Below are positions 10,764 through 25,100 of a DNA stretch of 64,000 bases, piece after piece. Under the pieces are notes generated by a model, which did no database searches, was not told the origin of the DNA, and saw only the letters and a program-made list of their open reading frames with translations. Every line of letters begins with the position of its first letter. Position 1 is the first letter of the stretch. This DNA is from Apostichopus japonicus (lineage: Eukaryota > Echinodermata > Holothuroidea > Aspidochirotida > Stichopodidae): positions 25,884,554 to 25,948,553 of the forward strand of contig NC_092562.1 in the NCBI RefSeq assembly GCF_037975245.1, read 5' to 3'. A program made the position numbers and the translations under genes.

Positions 10764-12344
10764 GTAAGTTTGAAATCTTTTTTGATTCAATTTATAATTG
10801 GAACAAAACTATGTCAAGTGTTTAACTTAAGCCTTTTCCGATATGTGTACATAGACTTACATTTTAAGTTAGATTCCGATGTATCCATATATCGACCTTC
10901 ATGTAAATAATATCTCACAAGGGAGGCCGGCCTTTCACCCATTTCACGATTCGATTTGTTTACCTTTGAAAGCTATAGTGGACAAGCAATTTCGTAAAGT
11001 TTTCGTCAACTTTTGAAATTAATGTTGAAAAGTTGAATTAGCTACGACTATTATGAGCCACCCATCCCCTCCCAGTGAAAAGTGTCGTCATTCAAGCTGA
11101 AAAGGCTTCGGCGGTTAAGAATCATGATCCTATTAGTTGCACCAGAAATCTGTTAGAGAGTCAATCATAGCCTCCAATTGCTCACCACCCCCCCCCCCCT
11201 CGCGGAAAAGTAACCCAAGGAATATAACTCAAATGTGGATCATTGCGCAATGATTGAGAAAGCTGTGTATGATTGAAACGTCAAGTATACATCTGAAACA
11301 ATAGGCCTACTCTAAAAAGGTTACTTCCTGTTTTAACCGGAGGAGTTTCACAATAGTACCGCAAGACCCTGGGGAGTGAGGGGGGTAGTAGGGTAAGGGT
11401 GGTCATTTAGCTGGGGACAAATGATCACTAATTACCGTGGTGTGCTGAAGGACGGGTGGGGGGGGGGTGTTTGCTATGATTAAAGGGTGCGAATTTTGAT
11501 CCATGTGTTCAATTTTGAGACGGTTAAAGTTGAAGTTTTGTTTTCAAAACGTTTAAAATCCACCACATTGGTTATGCCTTTGCTCCACCTGCCCCTCACG
11601 GATTCGGGTGACCTTTTCTTTAATACTGATGACCTTTGAACTAAAATGAACTGTATTGTATGCATGGAGGATGAACGAAAGGAAAATCTTGACGTTCAAA
11701 GTTTGCCGTTTGCTGGACATGAAAGAAACTCTGGAAATCGCTGGGTTGAAGTTGGCGGTTTCTAACCAGCCCCCCACCCCCCAACACACACCCACACGAC
11801 ACCACATAGTTAAGCAACGAGTGATCACAAATGACAAGGGTAACAGTGATATTACCATTTTGCGTGGTCAAGAGAGACCAAAACTCTGGTGCCCTTATCC
11901 TTAGTCCTTAGGTAATAATAGTAATAATAATAAACAGTTCTTATATAGCGCAACATACAATAAAGTCCCGTCGCGCTGTACAAAAGAGAGTGAAAGATAT
12001 GTACACATTATACAATGAGAGTATAAAGAAACAATTATAACAATGAAAACAGGTGTCTTCAAAACAGTTTTGAACATCTCCACAGACACGACATTCTTTA
12101 TGTTGAGCCTGGGAGTTTATTCCAAAGGTAAATATGCCGTTGAGGAAATAGCAGGGGGCGGGGAGGAGTAGGTAGAACAATCATGCTTAAAGAAATATGC
12201 TTATTGAAATATTTTAAATATTTAAATATGCCTCAGAGTGCACCGATTGATGAAAAACATGTTAATTTTCTGCAGGGGTCCCCTCCAACGACCCTATTGC
12301 CACACCCATCCTTTAATTGTATGTATTTGTATTGTATGTAATTG

Positions 12345-12434
<90 letters not shown>

Positions 12435-15400
12435 TATATATATATATTCGTCTTTTCACTTCCACGTGTACAACACGTTCAGTCAATAGGCTACTAATGA
12501 CATTGCAGTCGTCTGGGTTTTGTATAGAAATACATCTCAAAACTCCGGACAATATCAAATCGCCCAGACCAGCCCCTCTTTACGTTACTTAATATAGAGG
12601 CCTAGATATCCCATAATTATTGGCAACCGAATTAATAGAAAATGGCCTCAGGACAATTTTAAAGTATAGTGACTGCGGATAAATAGCCATATCTTTTGAT
12701 TTCTCAAGTTGTCAATTAAACTAGTTTAACAATTTGCTTTTTCTATAGAAAAAAACAGGTTCGTTCTCTGGTTACCCCAAGTGAATGACCTCTTGTTGCT
12801 TTCTTCAGGTCAGACTATGATAAATATTGGACATGTATTGTTGTATACTCGTTCCTCCCTCTCCTATGGGCCCCGTTGTCCTCAAAACAGGTACTATACC
12901 ATTTCCCCGAGCAGACAGTTGACCTATATGTAAATACTACGACAATATTGTGTAACACAATAGCGTCTGGTTACCCGTACGGGGTGCCCCTCCAAAGACC
13001 CTTTCATGGGGCCCAGACGATCTCTGGATGGACTAGAATAAGTTCAAGTGTAAAATAATATATCAGTACACGTGAGAGTTAATGAACCGTTCAAATTTTA
13101 AAAGGTATGAAATATATGTAGGTTGCTACAATTGTCAAAAAGAATTTAATTGGGGTTCTATTAATTCAAACTAGTCCTAGACGTCGTGGAGTTTAATTTA
13201 AACGAACAATGAACGATCTAACAATGATAAATTTCTGAGTGCCACTTTTTCACCTTTTTTTAGTATATTATGGAGCGCCAAAGGAAGCTACCATCATGGT
13301 TTGTTTTGTAGTTTTGCATCCATACATACTGTTACATGTAAATTACACGGAGCTGCCGTATGTATAGGCAAACGTTAGCCCACATGTTAAAGATAGCCTA
13401 TCATTAAATGAATCCAATGCTATACATCAATAGTTCCCAGCCTGCGTGGGATCCTTTAAACTTTCGTATACTCTTTGACAGGGCGAGTCACAAAGATAAC
13501 ACCGGATTTAATCGGATAAGCCGTAGCAGTGAATAGTTATCTGGTGACTAATGTGGAACTGCCTCCACCTAGCACCGTACATACTACACAAATATTATAC
13601 AATATGATTTGCGTCAGATGTTTTTTGTGTCGTCAATGTAAGATTAGAGACTTATCGACAAAATAATCAAATCCACTTGTGAATGGAAACATTCGATCCC
13701 GGATGTTCGTTTTTTTTTACACGGGTATTAAGAAAATTGGAAAAGTAACAACTCTTTCCGTCACTCACTTCTTAACAAGAAATTGTATTTAGCCACTATG
13801 TGAAAGGGTTGGTAAATGCAAAGAGCTTCCATGCATGCGCTCCTGTCACGTCTATCACATGTCTAACAGCAACAACTATGATATCGATGGTCTATATCAC
13901 TATCTTTCACGGTATTGGATAATGTGGTATTGTGTGCAAGGTTTTGTGTGCAAGGGTCAGTGAAATGGTAGAGAGGGACCGGGTGATAGTTTCCTCCTCT
14001 AGAATGTCCTTAATAGCAAATGATAGCTTCTATATCTGATGGTAGCCAAAACGTATCAGAAAAGCCTATGTATATCTTTGTATGGGGACCACTGTCTAGT
14101 TTATGTATAGTCTCTTTTCCCTGCTCATTGAGGGTCCCAATGTAGGTAAGTGTCCCCATATGTGGGTCAGTGTCCCCATATGTGGGTCAGTGTTCCCATA
14201 TGTGGGTCAATGTCCCATATGTGGGTCAGTTTGCCTAAATGTAAACAGTGCTCAATGTCGGTATGGAATTAAACTTGAAAATACAGAACCACCAGGAGGG
14301 AAGTCACACTTTTAAAAACTTCTAGGAAATTTTGAGCATGCTAAAATTTGGGTTCGCTACGGATGAACTTTAAGGAACTTACAATACTATTTCCAAGTTG
14401 ATTCTAACAGATTCGTGCAACTATAGCAAGTTTTAAAAGAGGTTTCGTTATGGAGCATGTAGTATATGCATACATCATAGCATATACTTGTAAATCCTTT
14501 GTGTGGCTCCGGTGGGGGGGGGGGAGTGGAGTCGTCGTACCCTCTGAGCAGGCCACTCTTTCCCCTATCAGAGCTACCCTCATCTGTACAGCAACTTGTC
14601 AAGTTGTTGGTTTTCCATCAATTCCTCGCTACGGGTCTGCTTTAGCACGCACATATAACATAACAAGGTACGCCTAACCTTCGTTTTAAATTTGTCTTAA
14701 GTGGCTGGTGGTAACACAATCTGTTGACCTGGTTCTGGTCTTGTGGTGTATTAAACACCCGACTTCAGTGGTTTTATCGCTTGCAGAGAATTGGAGCCAA
14801 ATAAAACAAAATGTTCACTTTCTTATTAAAGTCGAAGAACCACTGGCCCATGTGTATAATAGGCTTACAAAATTACTCTCAGGGACAGTGAGTGAACTTC
14901 CTCCTCTGTGACACAGTTTTATTTTTTCAAGGAGTTGAAAATCGAAGTTCCGGTGTATTATTGGTATTCTCGCATGTTACGCATGAAAAGTTAACCAAGT
15001 AATGACCTGTTAATTAGTGGCAATTAGTTTCATTAATCAAACAATTGCATCTAATCACCACAAACACCACTCGCCAAGGCGGCTGATACAAGATGCATAG
15101 CACTTTTACGAGTAAAGGTTTCTATATCACAGCAGTTTTCCACCCAGTGATCCATAGCACGGCAGTTCAATTTTATCGGTAAAGATATGAGATTTAGCAA
15201 ACCAATACATGCTTCTTTTAAGTGGAATTCATATAAAATTGATGTCCTTTCTACTGTATATATATCTATATATATATATATGTATACAGTATTTTTGAAC
15301 ACAAAATACATATTGTTACCCATGACGTCACGACAAATGTTTAAAATTCTGTCCCACGGATAATACCAATTGCCTACAAAATTCATAATTTTGATCTAGC

Positions 15401-16089
15401 AAATGGGAACTTGCATTCTACTAAACAAATAATTGCTAAACCGTTTTACGTTGTATCTGATTCAAGAGTTTTGTTAAGTCATAGGAAGGTCCTTTCGACG
15501 TTGCTGATACTAAATTCTGTACATTTAAGCCTAAAGGCACGATCGAAATTCAAAAACAAAAATCTTCGTCAACACTGAGCTAGAAAATGAACGGCTTTGT
15601 ATGTATATACTGTAACTTCGATATGAAAAATGTTTTTCAAAACTTCAGTGTCACATAACAAAGTTATTAATGAGATTAATATTACTACAGAGAACTCCAG
15701 TTATCGCTTCCAGTCCGGTTGGGACATATACTGTATTAATTTAAATACTGTATTAATTAATATATATATATATATATATAAATGAAAATCGTAATGAGTT
15801 GGAAAATCAAGAACAGTGAAAAAACTTTCAGCCTCCACCGGGATTCGAACCACGGGCCTTCCGCCCCTAACCACTAGGCTATGGACGCTGATTGTATGTC
15901 CAGAGGTTCGAAACCGATAAGGAAGGTCGTAATTCCACTGTAGGCGTTTGTCACCTGTATCGAACAATACTAGTTCTGTTTTTGGTGACATATTTTGCCT
16001 TACTCTAGAGATCAAACATGATGCTAACCAACTCGAAATCATTTGTGATTCCTAAAGCCGGATCTCGAAATAGATACTTTAAACAGATA

Positions 16090-16167
<78 letters not shown>

Positions 16168-19100
16168 GGGTATGACATTAAAAGCCCACTATAGGTTTTG
16201 TTTCTTTCGGTAAGAAATAGGTTGACAATTGACTCACAATGCTTAAAATACCGTTTATGACAATATCATCCATTATATTAACTAGCTTGCATGTTTCATT
16301 TCAAATACTAAGAAATTTCCAAGTTTGGTTTCAATTTTGAATTCTGTTTAGTCCTTTATCGACATTTTGTAAGAAAAGGTTGACAATTGACTCTCAATGC
16401 TTCAAAATACCGTTGATGACAGTATAATCCATTATCTTAACTAGCTGGCATGTTTCATTTCAAATACTAAGAAATTTCCAAGTTTGGTTTCAATTTTGAA
16501 TTCTGTTTAGTCCTTCTCGACATTTTGTAAGCAAATGTTGACAATTGACTCACAATGCTTCAAAATACCGTTGATGACAATATAATCAATTATCTTAATT
16601 AGCTGCCATGTTTCATTTCAAATACTAACAAATTTTTCCAAGTTTGGATTCTGATTTTGACTTCTGTTTGGATTTCGATTCTGTGAATATATTGCACTAG
16701 AAAAGTGAAGTCGATATGCACTAAAATGACTTTACTTTTCGATAAGGACTAAACGTAAAGTAACATGTCGATAAGGACTAAACGTAAAGTAACATGTCGA
16801 TAAGGACTAGACGTGAAGTGCTCCTCGATAATAAAACACTGCATGGGGTTCAATGAAGCCTCCACATAATATTAAAGTATGCATGATGTGTAACTTCGTT
16901 GAGCAATAAAGTCATATTATGTTTATATTGTGTTCTAAGACACATGTACATGACACATATAGGGACATGTACAAAATGCCGAAGACCTTGTTTGTACATT
17001 AAGTGGACCAATACATGGATCGAACGACTTTAAAATGCGAGTATTGGCGTTCAGTGCTTCAATACAAATCCGCTTAAAGGAGATTTGGAACATTAAAAGG
17101 TGTATCAACAATTAAAGACATTTCTCAGCACGGCGTGAGATTGATCTCCGTGCACAATGTGCCGACTATTTTGGACATTTTCTCGAACTCTCATACCAAT
17201 TCCTTATCTTTTGGTCATGCTTTGTTACCTAGGAACTTATTCTCCAGGATTATCGCTTTCCTTTTTGTGACTGTCTTGTCTGCATGAAAACGACCAGCGA
17301 TCCGAGTAGAATGGGAGGAGGAGGTGGGGTCTAGAACATATTGAAAGCTATTCATATATATTTTAGCATCAGACTGCAGGCGCGAAGCGATGAATTTGCC
17401 AAGGGAGGGGCGAACCTGTAGGCAAACTATTAGAGCCGTAGGTTCGGCACTGGAAACTATTTAAGCGTAGCACCACCATGTGTTGGTGCGAATCGTACAA
17501 GAAAATTTTGGCCGAAAATGCCTTCCATACCGCTGGAACTGTCACTAATTCCCAGGTCTTGTAAATTGCATCTAAGCATTTTCTATTTTGAAATACTAGC
17601 GATATCATACAAACATACAAAAAAATGCGGTCGCCCCTTCCCCCCCCCCCTTCGCTACGTGCCTGGTATCAGACAACTTGGCACTCATATATGCACGACA
17701 TAACGATTAAAGATGCCACATGACTCTTTTGTTATATGAGGAAGTAGAAACACAGCAAGTGGTGTGTGATATGTTCATGACACGTGTTGTTCAAAATAAA
17801 ATTTACTTTCACATCTTCTTGTTAGGGGCCAACTTCTCCTTGAAAGGTGAAAACGTTTGTATGTTTATTTAGCTGACAATGCATCTCATCGTTCAAGGCG
17901 TCAATGTGTATCTGTATTTCTTCATGAGCAAATTCCTATGTTGTTATATGTGGATAATAAATGAGTATCCGTTATCATAAAGCAAAGCGGTTTGTTCATG
18001 TCAATTTCGACGATCTCGTATCTTTTGATGTTGCCAGATACATAATTACAAATTCCACCACATTCATAAAGATCTGAAACTATTTGCGATAAGTGGTGTG
18101 TTCTGTATAGCGTTTAAAAGGCCGTTTCAGACATTTGACAGCGATATTATTGATAAACAATCAACTACCAACATACGACAAACTCACGGTATGAGCCTAG
18201 TTATACTCTGTTTGAAGAACCATGAAGTTGTGGCAAATTTTAGTTGCCAAACGCCATGGTTTTGCCGCGCGCAGTGACCAGTTAAACTGGTATTCCAAAT
18301 ATACGTGGGTGTAAAACTGAACAAGTATATAGTCCGATAGCTATATAGGTATAGGCTCTATCTTACGCAACCTCGATCCCCTGGGCGCTTATGTAAGCTT
18401 TTGTGATGTGGTGAGTCTCTGACCTTTGGAGAGAACAGGGTCAACGCTCGGGCTTTGTATCCCATGGTCCATGAAAAGGCAGATTGAAATTCCACGGACA
18501 TTAGTTTTCTGATACTGGAGAAATTCAATGAAGCAATTCCAAATTAAAATCCCCACAACGCTGTATAGCGTAGTTACAGCCTGTATGCGTTGGCTTCATA
18601 TAGGAAATGATAATACTTACGTATACCTTGTCTGTTATGCAACGAATGCGAGGAAACAGTTTCCTTGGTAAAACTTCATCGGTAGAAATCTGTTCTTTTG
18701 ATATAGGCCTAGGCCCTATCAAGAAATCAACATCTTTAATAACTGACTGCAGAGGGAATCTCATACCAATCCAATGTCTTTGGTCTTTTCAGAGGTCATC
18801 GGTAGTCATTTTAATTGTTAATAGATCATTGTCTGTATCAACTGTTAATGTGTCAAAGTCAAGGTCTTTAGTAAAAGGTCATAAATTCATTTTTTTTTTG
18901 CAAAATTTATCAATATTTTAGTAAATATAAAAGCTGGAAAATAGTCTTATGGTGGGTTTGGCCAGCCATATGTCATTGCGACATTCTAACTTGTATAAAG
19001 TTACATACTATAAGGATTTGAGTTATTGGGTTGAATTTGTAGTAAATGACTGTGTGTTTGTTGACATTTGGAGTAAGCATTATTTCATTTTTCAGAGGAA

Positions 19101-22100
19101 AGCCGGGTGTATATAAAACTGGGGCCATGCACATAGTCACAGGGTCTAAATCATTGTTTTGTTGTTTCAGCGTAGCCCCAGTGCATATAGGCCTATTTAC
19201 TTTGTTCCTCGCTTACCTGTCTCCTCACAACCTTAAAAGAAAAAAAAAACTTACAAGCGCTAACACGCTCCGAACATATAGTATGCGCTTCAGGGGCGTC
19301 GGAAGCTATTTGGGATTGGTAAGGCAGATCAGAGTATGGCCATCTATCATAATTATCGGGGGGACGTTTGGTAGGTCAAACTGCGCTACGCGCCACCATG
19401 GTTGGCGCGTAGCGTAATGGAGAACATTTTGAAAAAATACCTCCCAGATTGCAGGAAATGGCACTTCCCGAGCTTGAAAACAAGACCCCTGCAATGCCAG
19501 AGTAGTCACATTTAGCCTACTTGCTTGTTTCATTTTGGTTCTTTATTTTTTGCCATTTTTTTTCTTAGTCCTTCCTTTTTTTCTCTTTTTTTTTGCGCCG
19601 TGAATATTGGTCCGGCGTTCGCCGGACCTGCCGTACCGGCTCCGACGCCCCTGGCTTTATGAATAATGTTTGATGTTCCCACAATTTAAGCAGAGGTGCA
19701 TTTCGAGGCACCTGATGGTCTGGTCGTGGCGGTGCGCTAGGTGGTTTCTATAGAAAGTTGGAAACTTTTACTGAGCTACGAAAGTGACATAATTCTCATC
19801 TCGACATGAAGAGATTTGAGAAGTAACAGGTATAATTATCCCAGCAAACACAAAACGTTAAAGTTTCCAACTTTCTATTGAAACCACCTAGCGCATCGCC
19901 ACGACCAGACCATCAGGTGCCGCGAAATGCAACTCTGCTTAAAATGTCGGAACATCAAACATTATTCATAAGCATTTTCGGAGCGTGTTAGCGCTTGTAA
20001 GTTTTTCTTTTAAGGTTGTGAGGAGACAGGTAAGCTCGTCACTCGTATATTCTCTATATTAATAAATCCTATTTATTTTAATGAGGAGTAATTGTACTAA
20101 CAATGTTTAGCCATTCACGTCATTCACGCCATTCTCGCCATTCACGCTAATTAGGCTTTATCTATGGTATCGTTCACCCACATGCCCGTTGAACTGTACC
20201 TCACCGTCTGCACGTATCCATGGTAATTTAGTGGCGGGTGGCGGGTAAAAAGCATGCAGTGTTCAAAGTGAACAAGTACCAACTTAAAGAATTCTGTATG
20301 ATTACGGCGATGATGAATCATTCATATATATAAAGAGCTGCCGTATGATACGGTTCTGTATTTTGGAGACGCCCCAAAATACGAACGGGATAATGATAAT
20401 AGTCGGTTATACCGTATAGTAACATAATACGTGTAGTCACTCAACTAAACGGCTTAACTATTTCTACAATGCCGGTGGTTGGCCAATCGGCCGACTTGAG
20501 AAGCTTACATCAAAGGCATACTCATCTAGCAGTTGGGTACACTTGGCAACGCATTGATTGTATATAATGGAAGTATTTATGTTCCTTACAACTTTCATAT
20601 AATAGCCTCGAGAAAGATTGATGTCATGGGTCAGCTTAATTTCCCAGCCACAGTCCCTATACTGTTCACTTATATAGTACGGTATATATTATTGTTACCC
20701 GCAGTATATTATTTCTGCTACCTAGGCCGTAGGAGATCTAAACTATACAACTTTTTTATGCCACTATTTTTATGTTCCTAATGGTTTTAATTGTTGGCAA
20801 TACAGAAAACGGTACAGTGCATTAAAGGCGAAGGCCTCTTTACTTTCTACTTTTTGGGCCAAAAAAAGAAGAAGTAGAAAAAAAAATTGCACATGAAGGA
20901 TAAAATGTTTTAAAAACCATGTTAGGCTAAGGGACTCGGTCATTATGGGCAACGTGTGTACAATGTGTCAGATGGTGTGTACTGCAATTCTTATTTCCAT
21001 TGTGAAAACGGAAGCAATCCTATTGTAGTTTATGAAAGACAGTATTGTATAGTTTTACAATATCTTAATAGTTTCTTCTCTTTAATTCTCTTTAATTTGT
21101 ACAAAAGAAGCCAAGTAGGGAAGTGACCATATTTGCTATAATTTGTTTCTACGATTGCTTTCTTTCTTATGGAATTGCGCTATTTCTTTCGTATATTTAT
21201 ATAACTCCTCTTAGTCTAAGTTGACACACTGTCATTAATTATAGGACTGAGGGCTCACCACTCACTCGTCAAACTGAGGGCGCACTTGCTTTGTGAGCAA
21301 TAGGGTCTCTAGTGAGCAAACATTGGTACGGTTGTATGCCTTTTCAGGGGCGGATACACGTGTGGGGTGTGGGGGGGGTGGGGGAATCTGGGCTACGGGC
21401 CCGTAACCTTTTGTGTGAGCTTGATTTTACCTGTCCCGCTTTGGGGCATCCCTTTACCCAATGTTTTGTTATGAACTCGAGTCGGTACTGATAGCAATTT
21501 CTGAATTTACCGATGCTTGTAGCCTGGAAAGTCCTGGATCCGATCCGCCTCGCTTTTTCTGTAATCTTCGGTTCTCATTCAGGGTTTGAATTCATATTTG
21601 CTTTGCCTCCCATAAGTTAACCCTATTTCGTACCGTCTTCATTGTCTTGCATGCATGGTTGAACTTGGTTATGTGATTTTCACACAGACACAGGAATAGT
21701 CGCTCCTTCCTTTCCTTTTACTTAGAATGGAAATATTATTCGCTTGGTGGAATTTTCAAGCTGCTTTTGAATGCATCGGAAGTGTTTTCAAACTCATGTG
21801 ATTAGAGACTATAAAAGCCAGCCAATGAGTTGCTTCAACAACGGTTGGACAATGTCGTATTTTCACAACCATTATAATACCTATAGCCCAGAAGTAAATT
21901 GCAGAACGCCCAAAGGTTATTTTTGCCTCATCAAGTAGAAATTCCATTGTCGTCCTTGTCAAGTCTCTATAGGCTTTTCATTTTGGATGGCGAAGCTTCA
22001 TGAAAGCGTCAGAAATTTTACCCCGAGCAGGATATCAACTTGAGTTTCGATACCTTTTACATGATAGAATTCATTTTATATTATTCAAACACGGAAGTCT

Positions 22101-25100
22101 ACATCATTATTCAGTTATCCTCAATAAAAATTAATTTCCATTTGGGTGAGGTACCATGTTTTACATTGTGACATGAACATATTCGATCCTAATTTTTCAC
22201 AAACGACCGTTTAGTAATTTGACTATAGGCTATATATGATGACGGGTCGGCCCATGAGCACGAGTTTCAGCCCAACAGATCAGCCAATGAACACTAACAG
22301 CCCACTGAACGCTTATAAGTAGGCCACAACCAAGTGAAATCCTTTAGAAAACGAAGTGCTTTCACCCTAATGCTTGCTTGGCTTGCATCCAGGGTCACGG
22401 TGTGATCGATGATGGAAAACAGCAATTCTAAGTTACTGCGGCCGGAGGGATGGGGGGGGGGGGAGGGAGGGATCTTCTCGACTTTATTACCTGATACTTA
22501 TTTGGCCGGTATAATATATAGGCCTAGTTGAAAAGTTTTGTTGAACATTGCAAAATATTAGCCTTCTTTTTGCAGTCAACTCGCAAACAATGAATACTAA
22601 TTCAGGGACCAATTTATTGTTTCAAGCTCTACGCATGCGTTATTGAAGACCAGCGTTCGTCAAATTAAGCAAAGATAGAAACTTTTTCAAATGAGTACAG
22701 AGTTCCTTTCAAGGTACCTCAGGAATTCTAACAATTTCGGTTTTATCACAATTTCTTCGATTTTTTACCAGTCGGGCATAATGTGGTCTGGCTCAGTGGC
22801 TGGGCAATGTTTTTGCCAGAGACTATATGAATTTGGTCCCGGTAAACATTCGGAAACCGGGCAACAAACAAATATAGCTAAGTTACTGTGTCGTCTGCAA
22901 ACGATGGGATAGCGAATATTATGAAACTTATTAGGTCGGTTGCTTGGTAATACCGTACTTGTTGGTTTGGCTGCCGACAGAAAGAAGGTTGTTGCTAATT
23001 TTTTCGAGTAAATGGGAGAACATGAAGACATAAGAAAATTGCAGGAAATGTAACAGTCGTCAAATTGCCATGTGTGGAAGTCCTGTCATGCATGTGGTAT
23101 AAAACAAATTACTGTAAATCTGCACTAAGCTACAGTAGCCTAATTTCAAGCCTAACGTTAGGCCTAGACTAAACTGCACGCAGCCTACGCCTACAAAGTA
23201 TAACATTCGGACTAACCTAAGATACCATTACTAAACTGTAAACAAGAGGATGTAGGCCTAGTATGGTTATGCAATCGCTATATATAGGCTAGACCTAGCC
23301 TAGTAATAACAAATATAACTTACTGATTTTGGTAGGCTGTATAACTATTACCAAGGCTTAGGTAAAGCTAAAGGCCAGCGGATGCTGTATGTGGGTTCTG
23401 AAGTCAGCTAAAAATTCTCAGTATTGTCTATCTTGGTCAATTTTCCCAGTTGTCCTCCGCATCTCGCCGCTCCTGACTTGGATAAGCATTGACATCGTCA
23501 ATTCACGTTTAAACCTTTATATGAAGAAGATGAATTAAGTTACACGATCAGTTAGTTATAATTCAAATAATCTACATTGCTGATCAAAATTTCGCGATAT
23601 AGAGTCCTCATGGTCATGGAGTCATGGCGACAAAACCAGAGGGACCCTCAACCGCGCAGATATCCGTGAAATTTGGCCATGGCCGCGCATGGAGCGAAAA
23701 ATTACTGATCACTTGCCCGCGCAAAATGCAAACTTTCCAGTCTGGGGCCAGCCTGCACTTAATCTTCTTGGGGTCTTTTAATATTAGGAAGCTTTTCTGA
23801 AAGTGTGAGCCTGCTTTATTCCAAAATGAAGCGGGATAAATCCCTCGCCTACCACAATCGGGGTGGTAGGTAGCCACTGAACTGACATCAAAATGGAAAA
23901 GACATGCAGAGTCAGGACACTTTTTTGCACTCTGGAGTCTGGGTCTATACTGTTGTCTAGGCTATATTAATGAACTGAAAGCGTACTCATTATCCCATAC
24001 TTTTCCACCCCACTATTGTAAAGCCTGGCATATTATATCAGACCCTGTGATTGACCCTTGGCTGTATCCAGCTGCATGACCTCCCATTCTCATCAACCTG
24101 GACACATCAATTACTCTAGATGATGACATGATAAGATGACATGGGTTGCTAGTCATGAACCATCTTCATATCTTTGGGGAAACCATGCAGGTTTATGATG
24201 ATAATAATAATGATGAATGTAGCCTATGCTACACTGAAAATGAAACTAGAAATGATCAATATTTATGATTTATGTGTATACATACATATGCATTTATATA
24301 CAAAGGTCAACTACAGTACACAATTAAAAAAGTATTAACAATGTATAGCTGTAGTAATGATCATGTAAATATTGAGTGTTTACAGTTTTGCTTCAATGCA
24401 CTTATTAGAAATGCTTGACATACATGCATTCCGTGAAGGTTAATGCCAGGTGGAGGACAGTGCACTAATTTGCTGGACTGTACCGCATAACTCAAGTACT
24501 GGAAGCAGTGGGGTGTAGACTGGAACTTTGGAAGGGATCTACCAGTGTTGGCATCTTGGGTCAGGGACTTGGACTACAGTGGTATAATTTTGTGACTTGT
24601 CACTTTCCTTTGACTTACATTCAAAGACTTGATTCTTGCCCAATGACAATGAGAGCTATTCTCAAGTTGTGTAAGACAAAGCTCTTGTAGATCTATCACA
24701 TATAGCAGCAGGCTTGAACAATCCAATCAAAGGAGGTTGTGAATAACCTTGACTCAACTTAATGGACGAATCAGGACTTTTCATAGCCAGTCAACAATGA
24801 AACCAGTTGGGGACCAGAGCAATGACCAATGAGAGTTCAACAAGTTACCCCAAATTCATAATCTGTTGGGATTATCTATTTCTTTCTTAATTGATCGCAT
24901 ATTATTTTGGCCTTTTATCTTCTCAGATCCATGCAGACCAGATCCCTGCACCAACAATGGGGCTTGCTTCCAAGATCCATTGAATGAAGAATTTGGTTAC
25001 ATTTGTGTTTGCCCTCCAGGATTTCTTGGTCAGAACTGTGAGGCAGGTTTGTAAGCATGGCACGGCAAGCATTAAGCCACTGCACTTTTCTTGCACATTC

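Larger units (their letters stand above)
10764..24926 (+). other. Intron 1 (about 14.2 kb), repeat-filled
   Basis: No further exon was recognised, though a short one could be missed. It carries the interspersed repeat at 11911, the TA arrays, a minisatellite at 14151, the tRNA-containing element copy 2, the 158-bp tandem, the MITE at 17375 and the nested foldback at 19211, all listed separately. A tract around 23140-23300 is unusually rich in AGGCCTA/CTAGGC words. Confidence 0.55.
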
